A DNA stretch of 64,000 bases from Flavobacterium crocinum (GTDB lineage Bacteria; Bacteroidota; Bacteroidia; Flavobacteriales; Flavobacteriaceae): NCBI RefSeq assembly GCF_003122385.1, contig NZ_CP029255.1:620001-684000 (forward strand), given 5' to 3'. A program made the translations under genes and the position numbers. This document shows positions 16,342 to 24,649 of this stretch, piece after piece; position 1 is the stretch's first letter; every line of letters begins with the position of its first letter. Below the pieces are notes generated by a model that saw only the letters and a list, made by a program, of their open reading frames with translations, did no database searches and was not told the DNA's origin.

Positions 16342-16349
16342 TATTTTTG
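16342..16349 (+). promoter_or_regulatory. Candidate -7 element TATTTTTG upstream of the small-gene island
   Basis: Fits TAnnTTTG, 80 bases before the ATG at 16430. A TTG 26 bases upstream is slightly outside the usual 17-23 spacing, so this is weak support. Confidence 0.35.
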
Positions 16350-16429
16350 TTTAGAGCGTCAATCATTTTAAAAACGACAACACCGAATACTATAGCCAAC
16401 GAAAATTCAAATACACTAAACACCAAAAA

Positions 16430-17029
16430 ATGAAAAAAGAAATATTAGATCGAATCCAGCAAATTGGCGGAAACATCGATAAAGTAAAAGGAAATTCATT
16501 ACAGGAAGATTTACAGTCAATCGAATTCAGTCATCCGTTATATACCGATTATTACGAAGACGAGTTATACGGAGCCGACGAATTTTATGCCGATAACCGT
16601 GAATTGTATCAGGAAAACAGAAAAGAATTTTATGACCAATTACTACATCATTTTTTCTCTGATCACGAACTTCCGTACGGGCAGGATTTTTACAGGAATT
16701 TTCTTTTTACCCCTTTTAAAAAAGATTCTGATGATTTTGGCGAATTAGATGGACTTGTAGAAGAAAGTGAAATTAGAGAAGTTGTTAAGGGAGAAGAATT
16801 AGATTTTATCTGTATTTGTTATTCCTACGGATTTCCAGATCATTTTTTTATCTGCCTAACAGATCCAAATCCTGAAAACCCGACAGTTTACTCAACTGAT
16901 CATGAAGTCTTTTTCAGTGAAATTGAAAACGAAGGCACTCTCGAAGACTTTTTAAAACGTTATTTAACCAAAGACGAGTTTTTAGAAATAGTCAAAAATT
17001 ATATTGAGAATGAAAAAACGGATAAATAG
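16430..17029 (+). CDS. SMI1/KNR4 (SUKH)-like protein, putative
   Basis: 199 residues, strongly acidic, no signal peptide. The C-terminal part (PTVYSTDHEVFFSEIENEGT then LEDFLKRYLTKDEF) resembles the last strand-helix unit of SMI1/KNR4 (SUKH) domains, in which VYxxDHE is followed by a helix with DFLxxY. SUKH proteins are often immunity proteins to polymorphic toxins, but some are housekeeping. No toxin gene adjoins it. The family call is by eye and could be wrong. Confidence 0.45.
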   Translation: MKKEILDRIQQIGGNIDKVKGNSLQEDLQSIEFSHPLYTDYYEDELYGADEFYADNRELYQENRKEFYDQLLHHFFSDHELPYGQDFYRNFLFTPFKKDSDDFGELDGLVEESEIREVVKGEELDFICICYSYGFPDHFFICLTDPNPENPTVYSTDHEVFFSEIENEGTLEDFLKRYLTKDEFLEIVKNYIENEKTDK

Positions 17030-17055
17030 TTTGTAAAATGCAGTAAACACCTAAA

Positions 17056-18000
17056 ATGAAACAATTTATCTCAATATTACTTCTCACAATTCTAAACTCA
17101 TTTACTATTTCCTGTCAAAAATCAGGAGCTTTAAATGAGAAAATAGAGACTATGAATTTAGAAATTGCAAAAACAGATAAAGTTTTCAAAGGAAACATCA
17201 ATTTAAAAACTCAGAAAGAGGTTGATGACTTTGGACAAAATCAATACACTTATATCAATGGAAATCTAATTATTGGCGATACTTTATCTTCAGATTTATC
17301 GAAGGAAATTCAAAATTTGAATGCACTTTCAAGTATCCAAAAAATCAACGGCGAATTATTGGTACTCAAACTCAAAAATCTGGAGTCAGTACAAGGATTA
17401 ACAAACCTTGAACAGGTAAACGGACATTTTACTATTTCAGGATGTGAATTAAAACAGATTAACGGTTTTGATAAATTAACTACAGTAAACGGTGATATTA
17501 CTTTTGGAAACAACAGTGGCAAATACACCGAAAATCCTTTAATAGAAATCTCCGGTTTTAATAATCTAGTTAAAGCAAAAAAAATATTTATAATAGGAAA
17601 TTCGGGACTTCAAACACTGGATGGATTTAATCAGATTAAAGAAGTTCAAACGGTTATGATTATGAACAGCGATATCAAAACATTAAATTGTTTTAAAAAC
17701 CTGCAAACTGTACATGAAAATTTCAGCGTTGAATACTCTGATTTACTAACCTCGATATCTTTGGAAAAACTGGAAACTGTAAACGGCTTTTTCGCTTTAA
17801 ATGAAAATAATACTATCAATGGAAATATTACCCTTCCAAATCTAAAATTAATAAAACTGCTGTATTTTTTTCAGAACAAAAGCTTCGAAAATTACTGTCC
17901 GTTCAGTCATTTTCTTAAAGAAAATAAAATTGTGGAGATAGAACTTCAAGGCAATAAATCAAATCCATCAAAAGAACAGATTATTACCAATTGTAAATAA
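17056..18000 (+). CDS. Lipoprotein with receptor-L/leucine-rich-like repeats
   Basis: 314 residues. Lipoprotein signal peptide ending ISC (Cys about residue 20), so envelope-anchored. The body has irregular repeats of ~23 residues with the patterns INGELLVLKLKNLESVQGL, VNGHFTISGCELKQINGF and VNGDITFGN, which resemble receptor-L domain right-handed solenoids (repeating V/I-N-G and L-x-x-V/I-x-G/N). Not assigned to a named bacterial family. The stop is directly followed by the ATG at 18001, so it heads a three-gene unit. Confidence 0.6.
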   Translation: MKQFISILLLTILNSFTISCQKSGALNEKIETMNLEIAKTDKVFKGNINLKTQKEVDDFGQNQYTYINGNLIIGDTLSSDLSKEIQNLNALSSIQKINGELLVLKLKNLESVQGLTNLEQVNGHFTISGCELKQINGFDKLTTVNGDITFGNNSGKYTENPLIEISGFNNLVKAKKIFIIGNSGLQTLDGFNQIKEVQTVMIMNSDIKTLNCFKNLQTVHENFSVEYSDLLTSISLEKLETVNGFFALNENNTINGNITLPNLKLIKLLYFFQNKSFENYCPFSHFLKENKIVEIELQGNKSNPSKEQIITNCK

Positions 18001-18453
18001 ATGGAACAAACATTATTAAATAAAACAATTCAATTTCTTAAAAGATCCCTTGCGATTCCTTTATTGATTTTTCTGACCACTTTCACAGAAATTTACTGGG
18101 CAATGGGAAGTCTTTCTGAAAGAGTATCCAGCGGAAATCCCGACAGTAGTTTTTTTGATGATACTTATTTAATGTCTGTGTTTACGACCATTATTCTAAC
18201 GGTTGTTTTTCTGTTACTCTATTTTATCAAAAACAAACCGATAAGAATCACAATTCAATTGTTATGTCTAATTTCAGTTTGGTTTTTCTGGAACTATTGC
18301 ATTTTTGTAGATAGAGAATCTTCCTGGAGCACTTATCTTTTTAACGAAGAATTGCATTATACGCTTTCACTTTCTTTTCTGCCTATTATGGTTTTATCTA
18401 TTGTTGTCATTTTTTGTTTAAAATTTATTTCGAAAAAGTATGAGCTTAAATAA
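18001..18453 (+). CDS. Hypothetical multi-pass membrane protein
   Basis: 150 residues with about four membrane segments (LAIPLLIFLTTFTEIYWAMG, SVFTTIILTVVFLLLYF, IQLLCLISVWFFWNY and LSFLPIMVLSIVVIFCLKF). No family recognised. The start abuts the previous stop codon and the end overlaps the next gene by 14 bases, so 17056-19030 is likely translated as a coupled unit. Confidence 0.6.
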   Translation: MEQTLLNKTIQFLKRSLAIPLLIFLTTFTEIYWAMGSLSERVSSGNPDSSFFDDTYLMSVFTTIILTVVFLLLYFIKNKPIRITIQLLCLISVWFFWNYCIFVDRESSWSTYLFNEELHYTLSLSFLPIMVLSIVVIFCLKFISKKYELK

Positions 18454-19030
18454 AAAAATAATACTGCGATTTTATCTTATTCTAAGCGCAATTTCCATAT
18501 TGGACTGTGCTTTATATTATTTTAAAGCAATAAGTCTTCGGGGTTATTACAGTGATGCAATTTTGTTCTGGCTTTGGCTGTTTATGAGTTTTGTCATCAT
18601 TATTGTTTTTTGGAAAAAGCTTTTAGCCAAACTTCTTTTAGCCGCTTTAGTAATAACATTCGCCTTGAGTATTATTGCCATGATGCTTCCTTTTTATGCA
18701 TTGGTAAACTCAACCACTTCATTAGGTTTATATATTAATAAAAATCTCAATGAAAATTACAGAGCTCAGATTGTAGGATATGGCCCAATGGTTTATCCAT
18801 GGCTTGAAATCATTGAGAAAAAAGGATTGTTTGAAAAAAGAATTATTAAATGCATCGATTCAGAGCTTATGAATGATAATCTGGATATAAAGATCAGAAC
18901 TGCAAAAGACATCATTTTTAAAAATGAAACCGATACTACCATTACGCTGACGCTATTTTATGGAGGCCCTAACAAAACAATTACATTTGATAAAAAAACA
19001 GGAAATGTTACCAAAATAAAAAACAATTGA
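18440..19030 (+). CDS. Hypothetical membrane protein
   Basis: 196 residues. Three N-terminal membrane segments (residues ~9-25, ~37-58 and ~63-90), then a soluble domain of about 90 residues with a strand-rich pattern (TITLTLFYGGPNKTITFDKK) that is probably outside the cytoplasmic membrane. Function unknown. Overlaps the preceding gene by 14 bases. Confidence 0.6.
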   Translation: MSLNKKIILRFYLILSAISILDCALYYFKAISLRGYYSDAILFWLWLFMSFVIIIVFWKKLLAKLLLAALVITFALSIIAMMLPFYALVNSTTSLGLYINKNLNENYRAQIVGYGPMVYPWLEIIEKKGLFEKRIIKCIDSELMNDNLDIKIRTAKDIIFKNETDTTITLTLFYGGPNKTITFDKKTGNVTKIKNN

Positions 19031-19175
19031 TTTATCGTTATGGACTAACATTTAATTGATAAAATGTCTTAAATCAATTAAACTTATTTCAACATATTGA
19101 TGGCTTTTCTCAGCTCTTTTTCCTTATTTGTTTTTATAATTTTATCTATTTGATACTTACTAATTAGACAAAACT

Positions 19176-19607
19176 ATGCGATACTTAAAATTTCTATTTC
19201 TTGGATTCTTTCTCATGCTTTCTTTTAATGGTAATTGTCAGGATAAAATTGTGCAACAGATTCTTGATCGTTTAAAAGCACAGCAAACCTGCTGGAATAA
19301 TGGCGATCTTGAAGGTTATCTAGAATTTTATGCTCCTCTAGATTCTGTTCGAATGATTTACAGCGGCGGTGTAGTTTATGGAAAAAACAATATTGCCGAT
19401 TTCTTTAAGAAATACTGGCCAAAAGAAAGAATGGGAAAACTAACCATGACCGATTTTGTTGTTGAACCTCTTTCAAAAAAAGATGCTTTTGTAAGCGCCA
19501 AATTTAGTGTCGAAGCTCCAAATGGAAAAAATAGTTCGGGACAATTTTCGGGGATAATGCGAAAAATAAATGGTCTTTGGTATTTGTATATTGATCATTC
19601 TGGATAA
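19176..19607 (+). CDS. Exported SnoaL/NTF2-like (DUF4440-type) protein
   Basis: 143 residues. Signal peptide about residues 1-21 (LKFLFLGFFLMLSFNGNCQ). The mature part follows the NTF2-like cone fold pattern: RLKAQQTCWNNGDLEGYLEF, then VYGKNNIADFFKKYWPK, and MRKINGLWYLYIDHSG as the last strand. Such proteins bind or isomerise small molecules; the substrate cannot be stated. Probably periplasmic. It is separated by 145 bp from the preceding unit. Confidence 0.7.
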   Translation: MRYLKFLFLGFFLMLSFNGNCQDKIVQQILDRLKAQQTCWNNGDLEGYLEFYAPLDSVRMIYSGGVVYGKNNIADFFKKYWPKERMGKLTMTDFVVEPLSKKDAFVSAKFSVEAPNGKNSSGQFSGIMRKINGLWYLYIDHSG

Positions 19608-19670
19608 AAAAGTTATAAGGAGGAAATCAACAATTAATCGATAATTATTTACAAAGAAAATAGCAAAACA

Positions 19671-20105
19671 ATGACATTTTACTTTATTAAAACATGGTTG
19701 CTGATTATACTGTTCAGTCTTTTAATTTCAGGTGGTTTATTGTATCGTTTTTTTGAGATACAAGATGAAGCTAAAAGTTTCTGGTTGATTATACTTTCTA
19801 ATTTATCCTTTTTCTTCTCTTTAAGATTTGTTTTGTTTTTGTCTATGTCATCCGTTACCATTTTTCTCAACAATTATGAACCTATTAGAAAAAACAGATT
19901 TTATTCATTAGCAACTTATTGCCTGATTTCGTTTACAACATTGTTTTGTTTTATGATAGGCGATTTATCTGTAAAGGAATTTAATTCCGATATACTCCTA
20001 TCGGGCTGGAATTTTTTAGCAATACTGGTTTTACCCCATTTAATAATATGTCTCATTGCTTATTTATTTTTTAGAAGAATGTTGAAAAACAGAAAAATTG
20101 ACTAA
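19671..20105 (+). CDS. Hypothetical multi-pass membrane protein
   Basis: 144 residues with four predicted membrane segments (WLLIILFSLLISGGLLYRFF, LSNLSFFFSLRFVLFLSMSS, YSLATYCLISFTTLFCFMI and FLAILVLPHLIICLIAYLFF). No family recognised. It stands 63 bp after the NTF2-like gene in the same direction. Confidence 0.55.
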   Translation: MTFYFIKTWLLIILFSLLISGGLLYRFFEIQDEAKSFWLIILSNLSFFFSLRFVLFLSMSSVTIFLNNYEPIRKNRFYSLATYCLISFTTLFCFMIGDLSVKEFNSDILLSGWNFLAILVLPHLIICLIAYLFFRRMLKNRKID

Positions 20106-20182
20106 GTTTTAACTTTCAAGTTTAAACAAATTAAAGTACTTTCGTACATAACGAATAGTAAATTAAAATCCATAAATGTAAA

Positions 20183-21214
20183 ATGACATTAAAGCCCCTT
20201 CTATTATCTGCCTCTTTTTTAATCTTACTAGCTGCCTGCAACAAAAAAGAATCTTCTAAATTACAAAAACAGGATACTTCAAAAAATGCAACAGTAGAAA
20301 CCGATTCTTTACAGGAAGGCGAAGCAACTCCGAGAAAAGAAAGTATCAATTTGTTTACAGTTATGCCAAAAGACAGTAGTGATATTGCTTTTGTTTCGCT
20401 TTCGGATATTTATCCTGTTGATGACGAAAAAGACACTCTTGTTTTACCTAATATTGAAAAATTAGGAAAACATAGTGCTCAGTATTTTACATTTTCTAAA
20501 AACTATAGAAAAAGATTTCTTTCTAAAACCAATATTGCAGAAACCGATTCTGTTTTTGTTTACGATTATGCCAAAAACAAACTGGCTTCTTTTTTAGTCA
20601 AAAATTTAAAAACTGCTGCAATGTTAAACGGATATTCTTCAGAAGAAGATTGGCCATATCATAATTACGATTTTATGATTGGTTTCGAAATCAACAAAAA
20701 ACAGTTGAGTGGATTTAGCGAATATTATCGGGATGCTTTGGTATATGTTGGTAAAGAAAATCCGTTTTCGAAAGAAGGTTTAAAACCAATTTCATGGAAA
20801 AAAATTGCTCCAAAAGATTATCCGTCTAAATCTTTAAAAAAAGAAGATAAAAATACGCTAAAGGGCACCAACGCTGGAAATACTTATTCTTATCAAACAG
20901 ACAGTTATCAGTATTTTTTACAGGATTATCTAGATAGCAATAAAATAATTTATGCCAGACGTCTTTTAGTTACCGATTCCAAAACCAAAGAAATCATAAT
21001 TGAAAAATTATACAGTCAAAGCGAAGGTACCTCTCCTGCTCCTTTAAATTATGAAAACGGAGACGATGCTGTTGAACAATATACAGGAAAACTTTTCAAG
21101 AATAAACCAGAAGTTGTCTTTGGTTTTTTATATGAATCTTTTGGCTGTCCAGCCATTTCTATTATAGATAAATCAAACGAAGAAATTTACCTTCAATGTG
21201 ATAATCGCCATTAA
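20183..21214 (+). CDS. Hypothetical lipoprotein
   Basis: 343 residues. Clear lipoprotein signal peptide LILLAACNKKESSK (Cys about residue 19), followed by a Ser/Lys/Thr-rich linker and a soluble domain. The body has SLSDIYPVDDEKDTLVLPN and GFEINKKQLSGFSEYYRDAL; near the C-terminus FGFLYESFGCPAISIIDKS carries the only other conserved-looking Cys. Not recognised. It is in the envelope, probably at the outer membrane inner face. Confidence 0.6.
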   Translation: MTLKPLLLSASFLILLAACNKKESSKLQKQDTSKNATVETDSLQEGEATPRKESINLFTVMPKDSSDIAFVSLSDIYPVDDEKDTLVLPNIEKLGKHSAQYFTFSKNYRKRFLSKTNIAETDSVFVYDYAKNKLASFLVKNLKTAAMLNGYSSEEDWPYHNYDFMIGFEINKKQLSGFSEYYRDALVYVGKENPFSKEGLKPISWKKIAPKDYPSKSLKKEDKNTLKGTNAGNTYSYQTDSYQYFLQDYLDSNKIIYARRLLVTDSKTKEIIIEKLYSQSEGTSPAPLNYENGDDAVEQYTGKLFKNKPEVVFGFLYESFGCPAISIIDKSNEEIYLQCDNRH

Positions 21215-21237
21215 AATAATAATCTAAAAATATTTTT

Positions 21238-21606
21238 ATGAGAATTTCAGCTTGGTTTTATAGTATAAATCTTCAAAAGTCCTTTGATTTTTACAAAAAG
21301 GTTTTTGATCTTGATGAAGAAGATTTAAAAAGTTTAAAAGGTTTTTCTGTTCCAATTGGCAACCATTTCGAACTTAAAATAAGTACCGCAGAAAGACCTC
21401 TAAATACCGGAAATATTGAGATAAATGAAGCCAATATAGAGGAAACATATGAAAGATTTATTAAAAACAACGTTACCGAAACTTCAGAATCAAATCCTCA
21501 CAAAATGAAAAGCGGCACATTCTCTGGCCCTTGGGAGTATCCCGGCGGAATGGCATTATTTTTAAGAGACCCTGATAATCATTCTATTCTCTTTATGGAG
21601 TGGTAA
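21238..21606 (+). CDS. VOC (glyoxalase-fold) family protein
   Basis: 122 residues, one vicinal-oxygen-chelate domain pair. The start MRISAWFYSINLQKSFDFYK is the usual first beta-alpha unit, and GMALFLRDPDNHSILFMEW the last, with the metal-binding Glu near the end (FMEW). Small proteins of this kind include lyases, dioxygenases and antibiotic-resistance proteins (bleomycin-binding). A specific reaction cannot be assigned. 23 bases after the lipoprotein gene. Confidence 0.75.
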   Translation: MRISAWFYSINLQKSFDFYKKVFDLDEEDLKSLKGFSVPIGNHFELKISTAERPLNTGNIEINEANIEETYERFIKNNVTETSESNPHKMKSGTFSGPWEYPGGMALFLRDPDNHSILFMEW

Positions 21607-21667
21607 TTGGAATTCATGTCGGAAACTTTTTTATATCTAACAACGAAATTTAAAATATTACAAAATC

Positions 21668-22228
21668 ATGTCTGAATTAAGTTCTCTATTCTGTAAAGTA
21701 AAAATCACCAAACTTCAGCTTGACAAATTTTTAAGCAGTTCTCCCGAAAAACCAGAACTAAACGATAACTGGCTAAAATGGTGGGACAGTCGACAAATGT
21801 ATTCTAAAATGGCTTTGACTGCAGAATTGCTTCGTTCTTACCATGACGATACCAATCAAGAAGTTCTTAACGGCTGGATGGAGTACAAACAAGCAATGGC
21901 TTTCTCAGATTATGATGAAACTGCCGAAGAATGGCATTGGGGAATGATGTTTTTTAGTGAAAACTATTTAGAAATGCTTCCAATGTTTGCATTTATCATC
22001 AGCCTGGAAAAATATGTAAGTGAAAGTGCAGAAAATATGGCAATTGTTTTTCCTTTCTTTTGGGGAGACAATGGTGTACATGTCTATATTAATTTTGAAG
22101 AAAGAAAAGCTATTTTAAGTCCAACGGTACAAACAACATATGATGTTAATCCTGAAATGCTGAATTACACAAAAGAATATCTCAACAAAAAGTGGGATGA
22201 ACTAACAAAAGATATAGAACTCGATTAA
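21668..22228 (+). CDS. Hypothetical protein, possible immunity-like
   Basis: 186 residues, no signal peptide, acidic and rich in Trp (NDNWLKWWDSRQMYSKM, TAEEWHWGMMFFSENYLEML). Not a family I recognise. The size, acidity and place next to other orphan genes resemble immunity proteins, but that is context only. 11 bases separate it from the leucine-rich repeat gene, so the two are probably co-transcribed. Confidence 0.55.
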   Translation: MSELSSLFCKVKITKLQLDKFLSSSPEKPELNDNWLKWWDSRQMYSKMALTAELLRSYHDDTNQEVLNGWMEYKQAMAFSDYDETAEEWHWGMMFFSENYLEMLPMFAFIISLEKYVSESAENMAIVFPFFWGDNGVHVYINFEERKAILSPTVQTTYDVNPEMLNYTKEYLNKKWDELTKDIELD

Positions 22229-22239
22229 AAAACTCTATT

Positions 22240-23400
22240 ATGGATATTACCCATTCTTTTACCGATTCTGCTTTTAAACAATATATTTTGGAGAATTTCT
22301 CTCAGGATAAAACAACAATCCAAACCAATGATATCGAAAATATTATTTCACTGGACTTGAGTGCACAAAAATTGAAAAATCTAAACGGATTAGAATATTT
22401 TATTTCCTTAAAAAGTTTAAATTGTTCTTATAATAAACTCCAATCTATCGATGTGAGCCATAATTTGCACTTAGAAGAATTAATCTGTAATGAGAATGAA
22501 ATTCTGTCACTTGATTTATCAGCCAATACAGAACTTCAACATTTAAACTGCGGTTTCAACCGGTTAAAAAAACTAAAACTAAAAAATAATACACTTTTAA
22601 AAGAGCTTATCTGTCATTGGAACTTATTGACTGATCTTTCTACAGATAACAATCCGCTTTTAGAAGAACTCGACTTCTCATACAATCACATTTTTGGAAT
22701 AGAATTGGGAGAAAAACCTCATCTTAAACATTTAGAATGCAGTCAGAATGGTTTATTGAATCTCGATTTGAGCGGATGTATTTCATTGGAAACCTTACGA
22801 TGCAGTAATAATGTACTCAAACAGCTTAATCTCCAAAACAACAAAGAACTCGAAGATTTACGTTGTTTTTATAATCATATTTCCATTTTAGATATTAGTC
22901 AAAATACAATGCTTAAAAGACTCTATTGTTCTGATAATAAAATAGCAGTATTAGACACCAGCAATAATCCTAAACTAGAATCTTTAGATTACGCCAATAA
23001 TCTCATAAAAGAAGAAGATCATATCATTGATGAAATCGTGGTTTTCAAATACGATATTTCGTCTTCGACTTATTTTGCCAGACTTGTTTTTGAAGATTCA
23101 GAACTCTACGTTTCAACACAAGCCAGAACCAAAAAAGAAATCGAAAAATTAAGTTCGATCATTACAAAACTGTATAAAAATTTCGCTCAACTAAATCAGG
23201 AAGCTTTGGCATTTATTCAGCAAAAACATCCAGATGAAGATATTGAAACTCTAAAACCTTCGGATATTATTTTTGATGATGAAGAATCGTTTAGAATAGG
23301 TTACGATGCCGGCGATTCTCCTGCTGGCAGGTTAATTTTATATGTTTCTTTTAATGCAAAACTTAAAATGAGTGATGAGATAATTTATGAGACGTATTGA
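22240..23400 (+). CDS. Leucine-rich repeat protein with C-terminal extra domain
   Basis: 386 residues. From about residue 30 to 265 there are around ten repeats of ~21 residues with Cys in place of one Leu (LKSLNCSYNKLQSIDVSHN, LEELICNENEILSLDLSAN, LQHLNCGFNRLKKLKL), the form common in Bacteroidetes. The last 120 residues are a separate alpha/beta domain (VFKYDISSSTYFARLVFEDS, then DIIFDDEESFRIGYDAGDSP). No signal peptide is seen, so the protein is probably cytoplasmic, which is unusual for LRR proteins. Role unknown, protein binding likely. Confidence 0.7.
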   Translation: MDITHSFTDSAFKQYILENFSQDKTTIQTNDIENIISLDLSAQKLKNLNGLEYFISLKSLNCSYNKLQSIDVSHNLHLEELICNENEILSLDLSANTELQHLNCGFNRLKKLKLKNNTLLKELICHWNLLTDLSTDNNPLLEELDFSYNHIFGIELGEKPHLKHLECSQNGLLNLDLSGCISLETLRCSNNVLKQLNLQNNKELEDLRCFYNHISILDISQNTMLKRLYCSDNKIAVLDTSNNPKLESLDYANNLIKEEDHIIDEIVVFKYDISSSTYFARLVFEDSELYVSTQARTKKEIEKLSSIITKLYKNFAQLNQEALAFIQQKHPDEDIETLKPSDIIFDDEESFRIGYDAGDSPAGRLILYVSFNAKLKMSDEIIYETY

Positions 23401-23423
23401 ATCTTTCTTTTATTACAAAACAG

Positions 23424-23462
23424 ACAAAGCTACTTTTTAGACAGAAGTGGCTTTGTTCGTTT
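23424..23462 (+). terminator. Intrinsic terminator after the LRR gene
   Basis: ACAAAGCTACTT / AAGTGGCTTTGT stem with a 10-base loop, followed by TCGTTTT, 24 bases past the stop codon. Confidence 0.65.
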
Positions 23463-23547
23463 TAGTTGCTCACTATTAACTTATTATAATACAATTATAA
23501 CTTTTCGTAGTTACTTTGCGATTGTCCCTCTTTTAATTTTGTTTTTG

Positions 23548-23692
23548 GTACAACCTATTGTAAGTATATCCATGAGAATAGGCTTTCGCCCTTTCAGGGC
23601 TTGAGTGACTATATTCTTTCCCTTCCCTTCAATAGTGCGTTGCACTATCTTAGTGGTTCCGCTCTTTCAGAGCTGTTTTTATCTGGTTGTAC
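23548..23692. repeat. REP-type hairpins, reverse-oriented set
   Basis: Bounded by GTACAACC (23548) and GGTTGTAC (23685). Inside are hairpins GCCCTTTCAGGGC (23588-23600), ATAGTGCGTTGCACTAT (23632-23648) and GCTCTTTCAGAGC (23661-23673). Words and order match the opposite strand of the tandem units at 23719, so the two sets face each other. Confidence 0.75.
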
Positions 23693-23718
23693 AAAGGACA
23701 AAGAGCAATTTAGTAACG

Positions 23719-23960
23719 AAATGGGCTGAAAGCCCCGAAGAGATTACCATAGTGCGAAGCGCTATGCAGAGCGACCAAGAGTAGCCATCTAAATGGGCTG
23801 AAAGCCCCCGAAGAGATTACCATAGTGCGAAGCGCTATGCAGAGCAACCAAGAGTAGCCATCTAAATGGGCTGAAAGCCCCCGAAGAGATTACCATAGTG
23901 CGAAGCGATATGCATAGCGACCAAGAGTAGCCATCTAAAATAGGCTTAAAGCCTAAAACA
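23719..23960. repeat. Tandem REP array: three 72-73-bp units plus a degenerate fourth arm
   Basis: Units start with AAATGGGCTGAAAGCCC at 23719, 23791 and 23864, each with two hairpins: GGGCTGAAAGCCC and CATAGTGCGAAGCGCTATG (8-bp stem, GAA loop), then ACCAAGAGTAGCCATCT. Units differ at only a few positions. A fourth partial arm (TAGGCTTAAAGCCTA) follows at about 23940. The array ends 40 bases before the transposase start codon. No gene in the 599-bp gap. Confidence 0.92.
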
Positions 23961-23999
23961 TTAAAATCGTACAACTCACTACTAAAAAAAAAGAAAATT

Positions 24000-24452
24000 A
24001 TGCCACAATCATTATACAAAGTATACGTACATCTAGTATTCAGTACAAAAAAGCGTTACCCCTTTATTGACGATGATATAAAGGAAAAGCTATGGGCATA
24101 CCTTGGAGGAATTTGCAAAGGATTAGAATGCAATCCCATTCAAGTAGGAGGGTATAATGACCATGTTCATATTCTTTGTTTATTATCCAAAAAAATTACA
24201 CAAATGAAATTGGTTGAAGAAGTAAAAAAACAATCATCAAAATGGATAAAAACAGTTGATAGACGTTATGCAAACTTTTACTGGCAGGATGGTTATGGTA
24301 TTTTTTCTGTTAATCCCTCGCAATTAGAGATAGTGGTTAAATACATTAAAAATCAGGAAGAACATCATAAAAAAAAGACATTCAAAAAAGAGCTCTTAGC
24401 ATTTTTAAACAAATATAATGTTGACTATGATGAACGATATCTTTGGGATTAA
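24000..24452 (+). CDS. REP-associated tyrosine transposase (IS200-like Y1)
   Basis: 150 residues, normal for the Y1 superfamily. The metal-binding HxH is in GGYNDHVHILCLL (His55 and His57). The catalytic Tyr is Tyr115 in EIVVKYIKNQEEHH. The block NFYWQDGYGIFSVNPSQ and the end NKYNVDYDERYLWD are typical of single-strand DNA transposases of the RAYT/IS200 kind. It sits directly after the REP array, which it probably processes. All key residues are present, so it could be active. A degraded hairpin (TTTTCGCCCATTCAGAAC) after the stop suggests the right boundary. Confidence 0.9.
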   Translation: MPQSLYKVYVHLVFSTKKRYPFIDDDIKEKLWAYLGGICKGLECNPIQVGGYNDHVHILCLLSKKITQMKLVEEVKKQSSKWIKTVDRRYANFYWQDGYGIFSVNPSQLEIVVKYIKNQEEHHKKKTFKKELLAFLNKYNVDYDERYLWD

Positions 24453-24649
24453 GTTTTCGCCCATTCAGAACTGGATTAACTCTACTATTATTAATATTAA
24501 TAGTTAGTTATCCATTTGATCACTTATTCCTTTCAGTTTTTTAGTAAAAACTAAAAGTAGAGACAAAACATCTTTATAAATTTTAAGTATTGAGAAATAC
24601 CAATACATCTGAAAGTATATTTCGAAGTATAAAACCAATAAGAATACTT

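Noticed and set aside
23719..23960. CRISPR array
   Set aside because: The units are contiguous 72-73-bp tandem repeats with internal hairpins and no unique spacers, and no cas gene is near. They fit a REP array beside a RAYT gene.
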